Shown: positions 52,051-62,298 of the stretch, piece after piece
Layout of the letters: every line of letters starts with the position of its first letter
How positions within the stretch are numbered: position 1 is the stretch's first letter
DNA from: an uncultured Pelagibacteraceae bacterium
GTDB lineage: Bacteria > Pseudomonadota > Alphaproteobacteria > Pelagibacterales > Pelagibacteraceae
Assembly: GCA_902628565.1 (NCBI GenBank)
Contig: CACONR010000001.1
Location: 62,001-126,000 of the forward strand
Reading direction: 5' to 3'
Length of the DNA: 64,000 bases
Program-made: the position numbers and the translations under genes
Notes under the pieces: generated by a model
Told to the model about the DNA's origin: nothing
The model's database searches: none
The model's input: the letters and a program-made list of their open reading frames with translations, nothing else

Positions 52051-53584
52051 AAATTATTATATTACAACACCAATTTATTATCCCTCAGCCAAACCACATA
52101 TGGGACATGCTTATTCGAGTATTATTGCTGATTTTTTTGCCAGGTTTAAAAGAATAGATGGATATAAAGTTTATTTTCTGACTGGAACTGATGAGCATGG
52201 TTTAAAAATTCAAAGAGCAGCTGAAAAAAAAGGAGTTGAACCTTTAGCGTTCTGCGATGAAATTAGCAAAACATTCAAGAATTTATCAAAAACGCTTAAT
52301 TTAACAAATAATGATTTTATAAGAACTACTGAGTCTCGACATAAAAAATCTGTTCAATATTTGTGGGAAGAATTAAAAAAAAATGATGACATTTATTTAT
52401 CAAAATATTCTGGTTGGTATTCAGTATCGGATGAAGCGTTTTACAATGAGGATGAAATTGAAGATCTTGATAATAAAAAAGTGGCCATATCATCTAAGTC
52501 TCCCGTTGAATGGGTTGATGAGGAGTCTTATTTTTTTAGATTATCAAAGTGGGAAAAGCCATTATTAGAATTTTATGAAAAAAATCCTAATTTTATTTCT
52601 CCAGCGTCTAGAAAAAATGAAGTCATAAGTTTTGTTAAAAGTGGATTAAAAGATTTGTCAGTGAGTAGAAAAAGTTTTTCTTGGGGTATAAAAGTTCCGA
52701 ATGATAATGAACACGTAATTTATGTGTGGTTAGATGCTCTCACTAATTATATTAGTGCTTTAAATTATCCCAATAAAGATGATGAATTATATAAAAAATT
52801 TTGGCCAGCATCTGTTCACTTGATTGGAAAAGATATATTAAGATTTCATGCAATATATTGGCCTGCGTTCCTATTAGCTGCAAAAATAACTCCTCCAAAA
52901 AAAGTTTATGGACATGGATGGATATTATCTAATGAGGAAAAGATGTCTAAATCTAAAGGAAATATATTGGATCCATTAGAAATTATAAAACAATATGGAC
53001 TGGATCCTTTGAGGTATTATTTAATAAAAGAAGTTTCATTTGGAAATGATGGTAATATTTCTCAAGAAAGATTAGAGGATTGTATTAATAGTGATTTAGC
53101 CAATAATTTTGGCAATTTATGTCAACGTGTATCTGCATTTGTTATTAAAAATTGTGATAGCAAGGTGCCAGAAAAAATTAAATTTGAAAATGATGATATA
53201 AAAATTTTAGATGAATATAATCAGAATTTAGACAAGTTAAGATCGGAAATAGATAATCAAAATATTAACTATTATATTGATTATATTGTAAATCGATTAT
53301 TTGAAGCCAATAAATATTTTAATGACCAGGAGCCGTGGAAAAAAAAAGATGATAAAATTAGGTTAAATACAATAGTTTATACGACACTTGAAATTGTTAG
53401 AAAAGTAACTTTTTTATTATATCCAATAATTCCGCATTCATCTCTTAAAGCACTTAAAATTTTCAATCTTGAAGAAAAAGATGTAATTTTTCAGTCAATT
53501 GGAAATAAAGAATTTTTAAAAAAAGGAAGTGCTATTAATAAAATTGATATATTATTTAACAAAATAGAAAAAGAAAATGATTGA
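52043..53584 (+). CDS. metG: Methionyl-tRNA synthetase
   Basis: [41 protein letters not shown]. Confidence 0.95.
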   Translation: MDKNYYITTPIYYPSAKPHMGHAYSSIIADFFARFKRIDGYKVYFLTGTDEHGLKIQRAAEKKGVEPLAFCDEISKTFKNLSKTLNLTNNDFIRTTESRHKKSVQYLWEELKKNDDIYLSKYSGWYSVSDEAFYNEDEIEDLDNKKVAISSKSPVEWVDEESYFFRLSKWEKPLLEFYEKNPNFISPASRKNEVISFVKSGLKDLSVSRKSFSWGIKVPNDNEHVIYVWLDALTNYISALNYPNKDDELYKKFWPASVHLIGKDILRFHAIYWPAFLLAAKITPPKKVYGHGWILSNEEKMSKSKGNILDPLEIIKQYGLDPLRYYLIKEVSFGNDGNISQERLEDCINSDLANNFGNLCQRVSAFVIKNCDSKVPEKIKFENDDIKILDEYNQNLDKLRSEIDNQNINYYIDYIVNRLFEANKYFNDQEPWKKKDDKIRLNTIVYTTLEIVRKVTFLLYPIIPHSSLKALKIFNLEEKDVIFQSIGNKEFLKKGSAINKIDILFNKIEKEND

Positions 53585-54338
53585 TTCACATTGTCATTTA
53601 GATCATGAGCCATTATTTAGTGATTTAAAAAATGTTATACAGCGATCAAAAGAAATTGGTGTAAAAAAATTATTAACAATCTCAACATCTATTGAAAGCT
53701 TTTCCAGAGTTAAAGACATTGTTAATAAAGATGAAATTATATTTGGTACAATTGGAATTCACCCACATGAAGCAGACAAAAATAATGTCAACTCAGAATT
53801 TTTTACAAAAAATTTAAATGAAAATAAAAAAATAATTGGAGTTGGGGAAACTGGTCTTGATTTTTATTATGATAATTCAGATAGAGATAAACAAATAGAA
53901 AGTTTTAAAATACACATTAAAGCTGCATTAGAAGCGAATATACCATTAATTATTCATTCAAGAGATGCTGAAGAAAAAACTCACGAAGTATTAAATGAAT
54001 ATAAAGATGAAAAGTTAAAAATTTTGATGCATTGTTTCACGGGATCTCAAAAATTTGCAGAAAAGCTTTTAAAATTTAATTCTTATTTTTCTGCAAGTGG
54101 TATTATCACTTTTAAAAATTCTGTTGATCTTCAGAATACATTTAAGTCTCTTCCATTAGATAGAATTCTTATTGAAACAGATAGTCCTTTTTTAGCTCCA
54201 GTGCCAAATCGAGGAAAAAAAAATGAACCTTCATTTATAGATTTTACTGCAGCCAAACTTGCAGAAATAAAGGGCATTGAAAAATCTGAACTTATTAAAA
54301 TTACCAGTAATAATTTTGATAATCTTTTTTTTAATTAA
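53577..54338 (+). CDS. tatD: TatD-family hydrolase/DNase
   Basis: MIDSHCHLDHEPL; GVGETGLDFYYDNSDRDKQIESF; LIETDSPFLAPVPNRGKKNEP. Confidence 0.93.
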   Translation: MIDSHCHLDHEPLFSDLKNVIQRSKEIGVKKLLTISTSIESFSRVKDIVNKDEIIFGTIGIHPHEADKNNVNSEFFTKNLNENKKIIGVGETGLDFYYDNSDRDKQIESFKIHIKAALEANIPLIIHSRDAEEKTHEVLNEYKDEKLKILMHCFTGSQKFAEKLLKFNSYFSASGIITFKNSVDLQNTFKSLPLDRILIETDSPFLAPVPNRGKKNEPSFIDFTAAKLAEIKGIEKSELIKITSNNFDNLFFN

Positions 54339-54344
54339 AATTAT

Positions 54345-55115
54345 ATGAAGTTTATAATACTTGGTTGTGGTAGTTCAATGGGTGTACCAAGACCAGATGG
54401 CTTTTTTGGTAATTGTGATCCTAAAATTAAGAAAAATTATAGAACACGATGTTCTGCACTATTAAAAACTTCTAATCAAAATATATTGATTGATACTTCA
54501 CCTGATTTACGTCAACAATTGTTAAGACATAAGATTAAAAAAATAGATAAAGTCCTTTTTTCCCACATGCATGGTGACCAAACACATGGAATAAATGATC
54601 TAAGATCATTTTATATAAGTAGCAAAAATCAAATCGATGTATATGCCGATCCATTTACTTCTAAATATTTAAAAAATAGTTTTTCATATATATTCAAAAG
54701 TTACTCTAGAGAATATCCTGCTACTTTAAAATTGCATAAATTACCAAAAACTTTTTTTACATCTAATAATAAGAAAAAGATTTCTGTTAAATCTATTAAA
54801 GTTGAACACGGAAAAGTTAAATCTAATTGCTTTATAATTGATAAGAAATTGGCTTATATAAGCGATGTAAGTAAAATTTACACTAAAGATTTTAGATATT
54901 TCAAAAATTTGAAGTTTTTAGTCATAGATTGCCTTTGGTATAATTACCATCCATCACATTTTAATTTAGAGACCTCTCTTTCTATAATTAGAAAGTTCAA
55001 ACCTAAAAAAGCTATATTAACCAATTTATCTCCAGTATTAGATTACAAAGTTCTCATGAAAATTTTACCAAAAAACACAATACCTGCTTTCGATGGGCTT
55101 ACTCTAAATTTATAA
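54345..55115 (+). CDS. MBL-fold metal-dependent hydrolase
   Basis: LGCGSSMGVPRPDGFFGNCDP...DTSPDLRQQLL...FSHMHGDQTHGINDLR. Confidence 0.88.
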   Translation: MKFIILGCGSSMGVPRPDGFFGNCDPKIKKNYRTRCSALLKTSNQNILIDTSPDLRQQLLRHKIKKIDKVLFSHMHGDQTHGINDLRSFYISSKNQIDVYADPFTSKYLKNSFSYIFKSYSREYPATLKLHKLPKTFFTSNNKKKISVKSIKVEHGKVKSNCFIIDKKLAYISDVSKIYTKDFRYFKNLKFLVIDCLWYNYHPSHFNLETSLSIIRKFKPKKAILTNLSPVLDYKVLMKILPKNTIPAFDGLTLNL

Positions 55116-55655
55116 AATACTCTCTATTTTATTAATTATTTTATTTGATAATGGTTTTGTGAAAGAGGAAAATGTATCCTCAATTTTTCCCTCTTTGTTT
55201 ATTAAAATCTTATGAAAATTCCACTTTGGTACTGCTGAGCTACCATGATTAGTTTTAGCCCATTTAAATAATTCATGTGCATTATTTCCTTTTACTTCAG
55301 TAATAGCTGAAAGTGGAAAGGTGATATTAAAATTTACTTCACAAAATTCTTTAACTTCTGAGTTGTTTTTTTTCTCTTGATTAAATGTATTTGACGGTAC
55401 AGCAAGAACAACTAAACCCTTTTTTTTATATTTATCATAAAGGATTTGAAGTTCTTCATATTGATTTGTAAATCCACAATAGCTTGCCGTATTTACAACT
55501 AATACTGCATTATTTTTAAAATCACTAAAATTTATTATATCGCCCGATACGCTCTCAATATTTAGATCAAAAAAAGTTTTTTCATAATTTGCGATAGCTG
55601 AACTTTTAAAAAAAAACATAATTATTGTAAAACCTAATATAAATTTTTTTGTCAT
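55110..55655 (-). CDS. Glutathione peroxidase family protein, putatively exported
   Basis: VNTASYCGFTNQYEELQILYDKYKKKGLVVLAVPSNTFNQEKKNN; KWNFHKILINKEG. Confidence 0.9.
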   Translation of the reverse strand: MTKKFILGFTIIMFFFKSSAIANYEKTFFDLNIESVSGDIINFSDFKNNAVLVVNTASYCGFTNQYEELQILYDKYKKKGLVVLAVPSNTFNQEKKNNSEVKEFCEVNFNITFPLSAITEVKGNNAHELFKWAKTNHGSSAVPKWNFHKILINKEGKIEDTFSSFTKPLSNKIINKIESIL

Positions 55656-56824
55656 TTATTAGGTGTAAGTAGTATTAAGAAGTAACCAAATAAAGTGGAT
55701 AAAAGTGACCCAGTTAGTACTCCTATTTTTACACCATCCATATATTGTATATTTTCAACAAATGCTAAATTTCCAACGAAAAGACTCATTGTGAAACCAA
55801 TACCAGTTAGAACACCCACGCCATAAAAGTTATACCAATTTGAATTGTTAGGCATTTGGGCAATTTTTGTTTTGATTGATACATATGAAAATACAAAGAC
55901 ACCCAATTGTTTACCTACGAATAATCCTAATAAAATTCCGAGTGGTACTTTGTCTAATAAAGAACTAAAAGATAAGCCCTCTAGAGATACTCCTGCATTG
56001 GCAAAAGCAAATAAAGGCATAATACCAAAAGCTACGTAGGGACTTATTGCATGTTCAACTTTGATTAATAAAGAGAAATCTTTTTCTTTCTTTCGGTGAG
56101 GTATTGTCATGGCTAATAAAACTCCAGCAATAGTAGCATGAATACCTGAATTATGTGTAAAGTCCCAAAGAAATATACCTACAATTAAGTAAGGTAAAAA
56201 TTTTTTAATATCAAATTTATTGATTACTAATAGTACGATAAAAGCTAACAGCATAAGCGATAAGTATTTGATGTTCAAATCACCTGAATAAAATAAAGCA
56301 ATTATAACAATCGCTCCTAAGTCATCAATGATTGCTAAAGCAGTTAAAAAAACTTTTAAAGATAATGGCACTCTCTTTCCTAATAGAGATAGCACACCTA
56401 GTGAGAAAGCAATGTCAGTAGCAGAGGGAATAGCCCAACCATTTATAGTTTCGCTATCACCAAAGTTTATAAATACATAAAATAATGCAGGGACCAACAT
56501 CCCACCTACAGCAGCAATTATTGGAAGTAATGCTTGTTTTATATTTGAAAGCTCTCCTTGTAAAAATTCTCTTTTTATTTCTAAAGTGACAAAGAAAAAA
56601 AATATTGCCATTAAGGCGTCATTAACCCAATGTAAAACAGATAATTTTAACCCAAAGTTGTTAATACCTACAAATAAGTATTTATTTAAAGTTGAAAAAT
56701 ATAAATCAGATAAATTAGAGTTGCTGATTATTAATGCAATTATAGCCGCAAATAGCAAAACTAAACCGCTAGCTGCTTCAAGTTTAAAAAACCATTTAAA
56801 AGGTTTAGATAAGTAATTAATCAT
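55652..56824 (-). CDS. nhaA: Na+/H+ antiporter NhaA
   Basis: WVNDALMAIFFFFVTLEIKREFLQGEL; IPSATDIAFSLGVLSLLGKRVP; AIIDDLGAIVIIALFY. Confidence 0.95.
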   Translation of the reverse strand: MINYLSKPFKWFFKLEAASGLVLLFAAIIALIISNSNLSDLYFSTLNKYLFVGINNFGLKLSVLHWVNDALMAIFFFFVTLEIKREFLQGELSNIKQALLPIIAAVGGMLVPALFYVFINFGDSETINGWAIPSATDIAFSLGVLSLLGKRVPLSLKVFLTALAIIDDLGAIVIIALFYSGDLNIKYLSLMLLAFIVLLVINKFDIKKFLPYLIVGIFLWDFTHNSGIHATIAGVLLAMTIPHRKKEKDFSLLIKVEHAISPYVAFGIMPLFAFANAGVSLEGLSFSSLLDKVPLGILLGLFVGKQLGVFVFSYVSIKTKIAQMPNNSNWYNFYGVGVLTGIGFTMSLFVGNLAFVENIQYMDGVKIGVLTGSLLSTLFGYFLILLTPNK

Positions 56825-56826
56825 GA

Positions 56827-57300
56827 TTAAACTAAGTCTTTAATAAATAATTTAATATCTTTCAATATCTCAAAAAGATTAAATATAACAAGCTCAAGAG
56901 AAGGGAATAATTGATATAAATACATACTAAAAGTATCTATAACTACTAGTAAAGCAATAAAAGTTATCAAAAGTACAATTAAATACGAAAGTAATTTAGT
57001 AAATGATAAACTTTTTCTTGGCTTATATTTTGTTATCTCATAATTTTTTTTATCTTTTAATTTAGAATAACTTTCTTCTTTAAATGTTTTTGCTTCATTT
57101 TTTTTTGTTTGATTTATAATTGGCTTTTCTTTGACATCAATTTCAACATTCTGTTTTATTTCTTTCTTAATATCTGCAATTTTTGGATTATAAAACCAAA
57201 CATGATTACACGAGCCACACTGAATAGTTCTTCCATTTTCAGGAATAAGTTCTGAATTTATTTCAAATACTTTATTACAATTAATACATTCAATAATCAT
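56827..57300 (-). CDS. MJ0042-type zinc-ribbon membrane protein
   Basis: MIIECINCNKVFEINSELIPENGRTIQCGSCNHVWFY plus a TM segment. Confidence 0.85.
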   Translation of the reverse strand: MIIECINCNKVFEINSELIPENGRTIQCGSCNHVWFYNPKIADIKKEIKQNVEIDVKEKPIINQTKKNEAKTFKEESYSKLKDKKNYEITKYKPRKSLSFTKLLSYLIVLLITFIALLVVIDTFSMYLYQLFPSLELVIFNLFEILKDIKLFIKDLV

Positions 57301-57452
57301 TATTTTATAAAATAAATGTTATGCTTATCTTATATCTATTTATAAGCAAAAGTTAATTATAGTTTTTACAGATATAGTTGTTGGTCTTTTTAATTTACAT
57401 TTTAATTGTGATGTATAAGGTAAAAATATTGAAAATTCATAATAATTAATAG

Positions 57453-58199
57453 ATGTTCTTTTTTAAAAGTAGAAGCAAAAATTTCAAAAATAGTAAACTT
57501 AAAATCTTATCAGGCTATAACTTTAGATATAGAAGTGTTGGAAAAGAATCAGAAAAAAATATCATAAAATATGCCAATCATTTTAAATTTGATTATGAAT
57601 TTGAAAAATCAAATAAATTTGAGAGACATTTTTATTGGTTAAAGATTAAAATGCTTATTGATAATCTCGAAAAAGGAAAACATGAGTTTTATCTTTGGTT
57701 AGATGCTGACACTTTTTTTTGCAGATACGAAAACATATTAAATCATATTGATAAATCAAAGCATATCTTTGTTCATAACAATTTTTTTAAATCTATTCAT
57801 AAAACAAAATATAAATTTGTGAATTATTTAACCTGGGGTCCAAATGTTGGTGTCTTGCTTGTTAGGAATACAAAATGGTCGTTAAATTTCTTTAAAAATG
57901 TTTGGAACAAAAAAAAATACCTTAAACATTTTTGGCCTGATAATGCTGCTTTTATGGATGAGGTTGGTTTAAAGGCAGAGATTGCTAAAATATCAGATAA
58001 TAATTTATCTAAAGATGTAAGAAATAATATTTCATTCTTATCAGGTATTTGGAATAGTATGCCAAAAAGAAATTTTGATAACCCAGAAAATGACGAAATT
58101 TCAAATTTTTATTTTGATCCTGTCATCATTCATTTGGCCGGAATAAGAAGGAGAGATAGAATTTATTTCATTAAAAAATATAAAAAATTATTTATTTAA
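57453..58199 (+). CDS. Glycosyltransferase resembling GT34 (GMA12/MNN10) fold
   Basis: HFYWLKIKMLIDNL...HEFYLWLDADTFFCRYE...WGPNVGVLLVRNTKWSLNFFKNVW. Confidence 0.6.
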   Translation: MFFFKSRSKNFKNSKLKILSGYNFRYRSVGKESEKNIIKYANHFKFDYEFEKSNKFERHFYWLKIKMLIDNLEKGKHEFYLWLDADTFFCRYENILNHIDKSKHIFVHNNFFKSIHKTKYKFVNYLTWGPNVGVLLVRNTKWSLNFFKNVWNKKKYLKHFWPDNAAFMDEVGLKAEIAKISDNNLSKDVRNNISFLSGIWNSMPKRNFDNPENDEISNFYFDPVIIHLAGIRRRDRIYFIKKYKKLFI

Positions 58200-58974
58200 A
58201 TTTTAGATCATTGATTTGACTTTTAGTGTACAGGTTTAAATAACAGTTAAAACCACTATTTTTATTTAGTTCATCTTTATCCAATATTTCATGCAACGGT
58301 GTAGGCAATAAGAATGGTGGTCTAGTTAAATCTATTTCCCTATATTCTCCATCGGGGATGTCTAAATTATCTAATTTTTTAGTTTTATCTTTCAATTTGT
58401 ATGTTGTTAGCAATAAATAATTAATTTTACTTTTTCTAAAGTTTTCAAAAAATAATCTTATGCTTTCAAATGACAAATGAATCAAACAATCCCTACAAAT
58501 CATTAGATCTGAGTCTGGTAAACTTTCTTTAGTAATATCAAGTTTTATAAATTTAAGATTATTACTTTTAAATTTCCTAATATTATTATCAATTATTTCT
58601 TGAACAATATCTCCGCCAATATAAGATAAATTTTTATCTAAAACGTTTTTAACCCAATTAAAATCTCCACATGGTGCATCTAAAATACTTTTTATTTGAT
58701 ATTTTTTAAAAATATTAATAATTTCTTTTTCAATATTGATTGTATTTTTCAATTCAGATCCATATCCTGAAACACTTTCATTCGAAGACCAAAAATTAGT
58801 TTTATAAATGAGATTAAACCTTTTTTCTGATGTATCTTGATTAAAGATTAATTCCTTATTTTTTTGATAGATCTGCTTTTTAACAATTCTGTAAGGTGTG
58901 GTTATAATCTTTATGATAGTTTTAATTAGTCCATTTTGTTTGTAGAATTTATAATATCTATTTAATATAAACAT
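58192..58974 (-). CDS. Class I SAM-dependent methyltransferase
   Basis: KSILDAPCGDFNWVKNVL...YIGGDIVQEII...LMICRDCLIHLSFESI. Confidence 0.75.
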   Translation of the reverse strand: MFILNRYYKFYKQNGLIKTIIKIITTPYRIVKKQIYQKNKELIFNQDTSEKRFNLIYKTNFWSSNESVSGYGSELKNTINIEKEIINIFKKYQIKSILDAPCGDFNWVKNVLDKNLSYIGGDIVQEIIDNNIRKFKSNNLKFIKLDITKESLPDSDLMICRDCLIHLSFESIRLFFENFRKSKINYLLLTTYKLKDKTKKLDNLDIPDGEYREIDLTRPPFLLPTPLHEILDKDELNKNSGFNCYLNLYTKSQINDLKFK

Positions 58975-59096
58975 TGTCGCTTCTAGAAATTATATTAAAA
59001 TATAGAAGGTAAAATCAATTATTTCTACTTTTCCTCATCATTAAACCTTTTTCTTTTTATTGAAAACATAAGTAAAAACGCTATAACGAACATTCT

Positions 59097-59173
<77 letters not shown>

Positions 59174-59178
59174 TTAAT

Positions 59179-59460
59179 ATGAAAAAAGCAAAAATTTATA
59201 TACCTAATAAAAGTGCAATGCAATCAGGTTTAGGAAAACTTGACAAATGGATACTTGAATTTGAAACTAATGATCCAACAAAGAATCCATTAATGGGATG
59301 GGAAAGTTCTAGTGATACATATACAGAGCTGAAATTAGAATTTTCAACTAAAGAATTAGCAATAAATTATGCAAAGAAGAAAAAAATTGATTATGAATTA
59401 ATTGAGCCGAAAAAAAGAAAAATAGTTAAAAAATCCTACGCAGATAATTTTTTAAAATAA
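59179..59460 (+). CDS. NDUFS4-family complex I accessory protein
   Basis: AKIYIPNKSAMQSGLGKLDKWILEFE...NPLMGWESSSDTYTELKLEFSTKELAINYAKKK. Confidence 0.85.
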   Translation: MKKAKIYIPNKSAMQSGLGKLDKWILEFETNDPTKNPLMGWESSSDTYTELKLEFSTKELAINYAKKKKIDYELIEPKKRKIVKKSYADNFLK

Positions 59461-59467
59461 ATAAACA

Positions 59468-60460
59468 ATGTTTAAGTTTTTTACAGATAGAAGATGGTAT
59501 TTATGGAGCATAGGTGGAACTTTATTGATTTTAATGGCCACTTGGTATCAAGTTCAACTTGATGTGAGAATTAATGAATGGTTTGGTGAATTTTACGATA
59601 CTTTACAAAAAGCTCTTACAAATCCTAATTCTGTATCCGAAAAAGAATTTATCGCCTATCTTTTTACATTTGCAAAGATTGCAGCCGTATACATTTTAGT
59701 GGTTATTTTTAGTGATTATTTTACCAGCCACTGGACATTTAGATGGAGAACTGCAATGGCAGATTTTTATCATGACAAATGGAATGATGCCTCTTCTATA
59801 GAAGGAGCATCTCAAAGAGTACAAGAGGACACGCTTAAGTTTGCTAGAATAATGGAAGGGTTAGGGGCTGAACTACTAAGAAGTGTAATGACGTTAATTG
59901 CTTTTACTCCGATTTTATGGGGCTTATCTAAAAGTATTACAGTATTACCATGGATTGGCGAAGTTGAACATGCTTTAGTCTGGGTAGCGATTATATCAGC
60001 ATTGGGTGGAACAATATTATTGGCCAGTGTTGGGATTAAACTTCCTGGCATTGAATATGATATTCAAAAAGAAGAGGCTGCTTATAGGAAAGAATTAGTT
60101 TTAGGAGAGGATTTTAAAGAAAGTGCACAACCTGCAAAAATTACAGATCTTTATGGTGGTGTTAGAAAAATTCATTATAAGATGTATTTTCACTACCTTT
60201 ACTTTAATGCAGTAAAATGGAGTTACTTACAAGGTATGGTAATTGTTCCATATTTAGCATTAGCACCAACAATAGTAACTGGTGCAATAACACTTGGTTT
60301 TGTTCAACAAATAATTAGAGCTTTTGGTCGAGTTGAAACATCACTGCAATATTTAGTTAGAAGCTGGCCAATTATTGTTGAGCTAATTTCAGTTTGGAAA
60401 AGATTGAGAGAATTTGAATCTAAATTAGAGAAAAACATATCTATTGAAACTGCAAAATAA
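59468..60460 (+). CDS. SbmA/BacA-like transporter
   Basis: WYQVQLDVRINEWFGEFYDTLQKAL...FTSHWTFRWRTAMADFYHDKW...EGASQRVQEDTLKFA. Confidence 0.75.
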   Translation: MFKFFTDRRWYLWSIGGTLLILMATWYQVQLDVRINEWFGEFYDTLQKALTNPNSVSEKEFIAYLFTFAKIAAVYILVVIFSDYFTSHWTFRWRTAMADFYHDKWNDASSIEGASQRVQEDTLKFARIMEGLGAELLRSVMTLIAFTPILWGLSKSITVLPWIGEVEHALVWVAIISALGGTILLASVGIKLPGIEYDIQKEEAAYRKELVLGEDFKESAQPAKITDLYGGVRKIHYKMYFHYLYFNAVKWSYLQGMVIVPYLALAPTIVTGAITLGFVQQIIRAFGRVETSLQYLVRSWPIIVELISVWKRLREFESKLEKNISIETAK

Positions 60461-61407
60461 TGTCATTAGACAAAAAATTTGAAGACTTATTTTTAAATGT
60501 TTCAATCAAAGCAGCCTTATCATCTTACCAATTTGTTGGAAAAAAAGATAAAATAGCAGCAGATAAATCGGCTGTAGATGCAATGAGAAATAAACTTAAT
60601 GAAATAGAAATGAGAGGAAAGGTGGTTATAGGAGAAGGAGAATTAGATGAAGCTCCTATGCTTTATATTGGAGAAACTTTAGGTACCATGAATGGTCCCG
60701 AGTTAGATATTGCTGTGGATCCTTTAGAGGGAACTAATTTTGCAGCAAATAATCTGCCTGGCGCATTATCTGTTATTGCAGTTGCAGAAAAGTCAAATTT
60801 ATTTAGTGCACCAGAGACTTATATGAACAAAATTTCTGCAAATGTACCCTCTGAGGGTATTATTGATTTGGATTATTCAGTTAAAAAAAATATTTATAAT
60901 CTTGCAGATTATAAGAATAAACAACCTAATGAACTTTCTGCATGTATTTTAGATCGACCAAGGCATAAAAAGATTATTGAAGAACTAAGGAATTTGAATG
61001 TGAATTTAAAACTTATCTCGGATGGAGATGTATCAGGAGCTTTATTAGTTTCTGATAAAAAATATAATATAGATATTTTTATGGGTATTGGTGGCGGACC
61101 CGAGGGTGTGCTTGCAGCTTCTGCTTTAGATGCCTTTGATTGCTTTTTTCAGGGTAGATTTATTTTTGATAACGAAAATAATATAAATAGGGCAAAAAAA
61201 ATGGGTATAGATGATTTAGGTAAAAAGTATTTGTTAAATGAAATAATTACAGGTGATTCAATTTTTTGTGCAACCGGCATTACAAACGGAGATATTGTTT
61301 CTGGGATTAAAATAGAGGAAAATAATTATATATCAGAAACATTCATTACACATAAATCTACAAATTTGAAAAAAATAATAAAATCAAAAAATGAAATAGA
61401 TGAATAA
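60460..61407 (+). CDS. glpX: Class II fructose-1,6-bisphosphatase
   Basis: GKVVIGEGELDEAPMLYIGE; DIAVDPLEGTNFAANN; MGIGGGPEGVLAASAL. Confidence 0.93.
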   Translation: MSLDKKFEDLFLNVSIKAALSSYQFVGKKDKIAADKSAVDAMRNKLNEIEMRGKVVIGEGELDEAPMLYIGETLGTMNGPELDIAVDPLEGTNFAANNLPGALSVIAVAEKSNLFSAPETYMNKISANVPSEGIIDLDYSVKKNIYNLADYKNKQPNELSACILDRPRHKKIIEELRNLNVNLKLISDGDVSGALLVSDKKYNIDIFMGIGGGPEGVLAASALDAFDCFFQGRFIFDNENNINRAKKMGIDDLGKKYLLNEIITGDSIFCATGITNGDIVSGIKIEENNYISETFITHKSTNLKKIIKSKNEIDE

Positions 61408-61771
61408 AGAAGATAATTCCTACAAAACTATAAGCGAAGTTGTTAAAATATTAAATTTAAAATCAAAAAAAGGGGACTCTTTACCCACTCATACTCTTCG
61501 TTTCTGGGAAAAAGAATTTAAACAAATTAAACCTAAAATACTTACTGGAAATAGAAGATATTATGACAAAAAAAACATTGAATTATTAAAAAAAATTCAT
61601 TTTTTATTAAAAGATCAAGGAATGACCATCAAAGGTGTAAAGAAAATACTAAATAATAAAGAACCTTTAAAGCTTGACGAAATGGCAGATAATTCTATAA
61701 GAGCAGATAATTTAAAAAATAAGTTAAATAAGATTTCAAATATTGTAAAGAGTTTAAAAAAATTTAAATAA
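61400..61771 (+). CDS. MerR-family transcriptional regulator
   Basis: LPTHTLRFWEKEFKQIKPKILTGNRRYYDKKNIELLKKIHFLLKDQGMTIKGVKKIL. Confidence 0.88.
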   Translation: MNKEDNSYKTISEVVKILNLKSKKGDSLPTHTLRFWEKEFKQIKPKILTGNRRYYDKKNIELLKKIHFLLKDQGMTIKGVKKILNNKEPLKLDEMADNSIRADNLKNKLNKISNIVKSLKKFK

Positions 61772-61772
61772 G

Positions 61773-61964
61773 ATGGCAAAAAAAACTCACATAAAAGTTC
61801 GTTTAGTCCCTGAAGAAAAACCTGATAGTCCTTTTTTTTATTATGTAAAAAAACCTGCTGGTGGAGAAAAAGCTAAAGTAAAATTAAAAGCTAGAAAATA
61901 TAATCCCTCAACTAGAAAACATGAAATTTTTGTTGAAAAAAAATTACCACCACATAGTAAATAA
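61773..61964 (+). CDS. rpmG: 50S ribosomal protein L33
   Basis: MAKKTHIKVRLVPEE...FFYYVKKPAG...KLKARKYNPSTRKHEIFVEKK. Confidence 0.88.
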   Translation: MAKKTHIKVRLVPEEKPDSPFFYYVKKPAGGEKAKVKLKARKYNPSTRKHEIFVEKKLPPHSK

Positions 61965-62255
61965 TTATTTTTTTTTAAAATTTCTTCTTTCGTAATCAAT
62001 ATAAGACCAGATCATATTTTTCCATATCCTATTTGTAATACGTGGATCAATTTTATTCTTTAAAGATTTTTTTCTTATATTACTAAGTATGGATTTAATT
62101 CTTTTTTGATCAACTATTTGATTTTTTTTATCTTTAAGTTCTAAAACTTTTTTTACGAGAAATGTTCTCTTTTTTATAATTTTTATAAGTGAATTATCTA
62201 TTTTATCTAGTTCTGATCTAATTTTGCTTAGTTTTTTTCGTTTTTGCGGCGACAT
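61965..62255 (-). CDS. Chorismate mutase (AroQ-type, stand-alone)
   Basis: LSKIRSELDKIDNSLIKIIKKRTFLVKKVLELKDKKNQIVDQKR. Confidence 0.8.
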   Translation of the reverse strand: MSPQKRKKLSKIRSELDKIDNSLIKIIKKRTFLVKKVLELKDKKNQIVDQKRIKSILSNIRKKSLKNKIDPRITNRIWKNMIWSYIDYERRNFKKK

Positions 62256-62298
62256 TTATATATTTGGATAATTAAAAAATTATTATATTTATGCGCGT

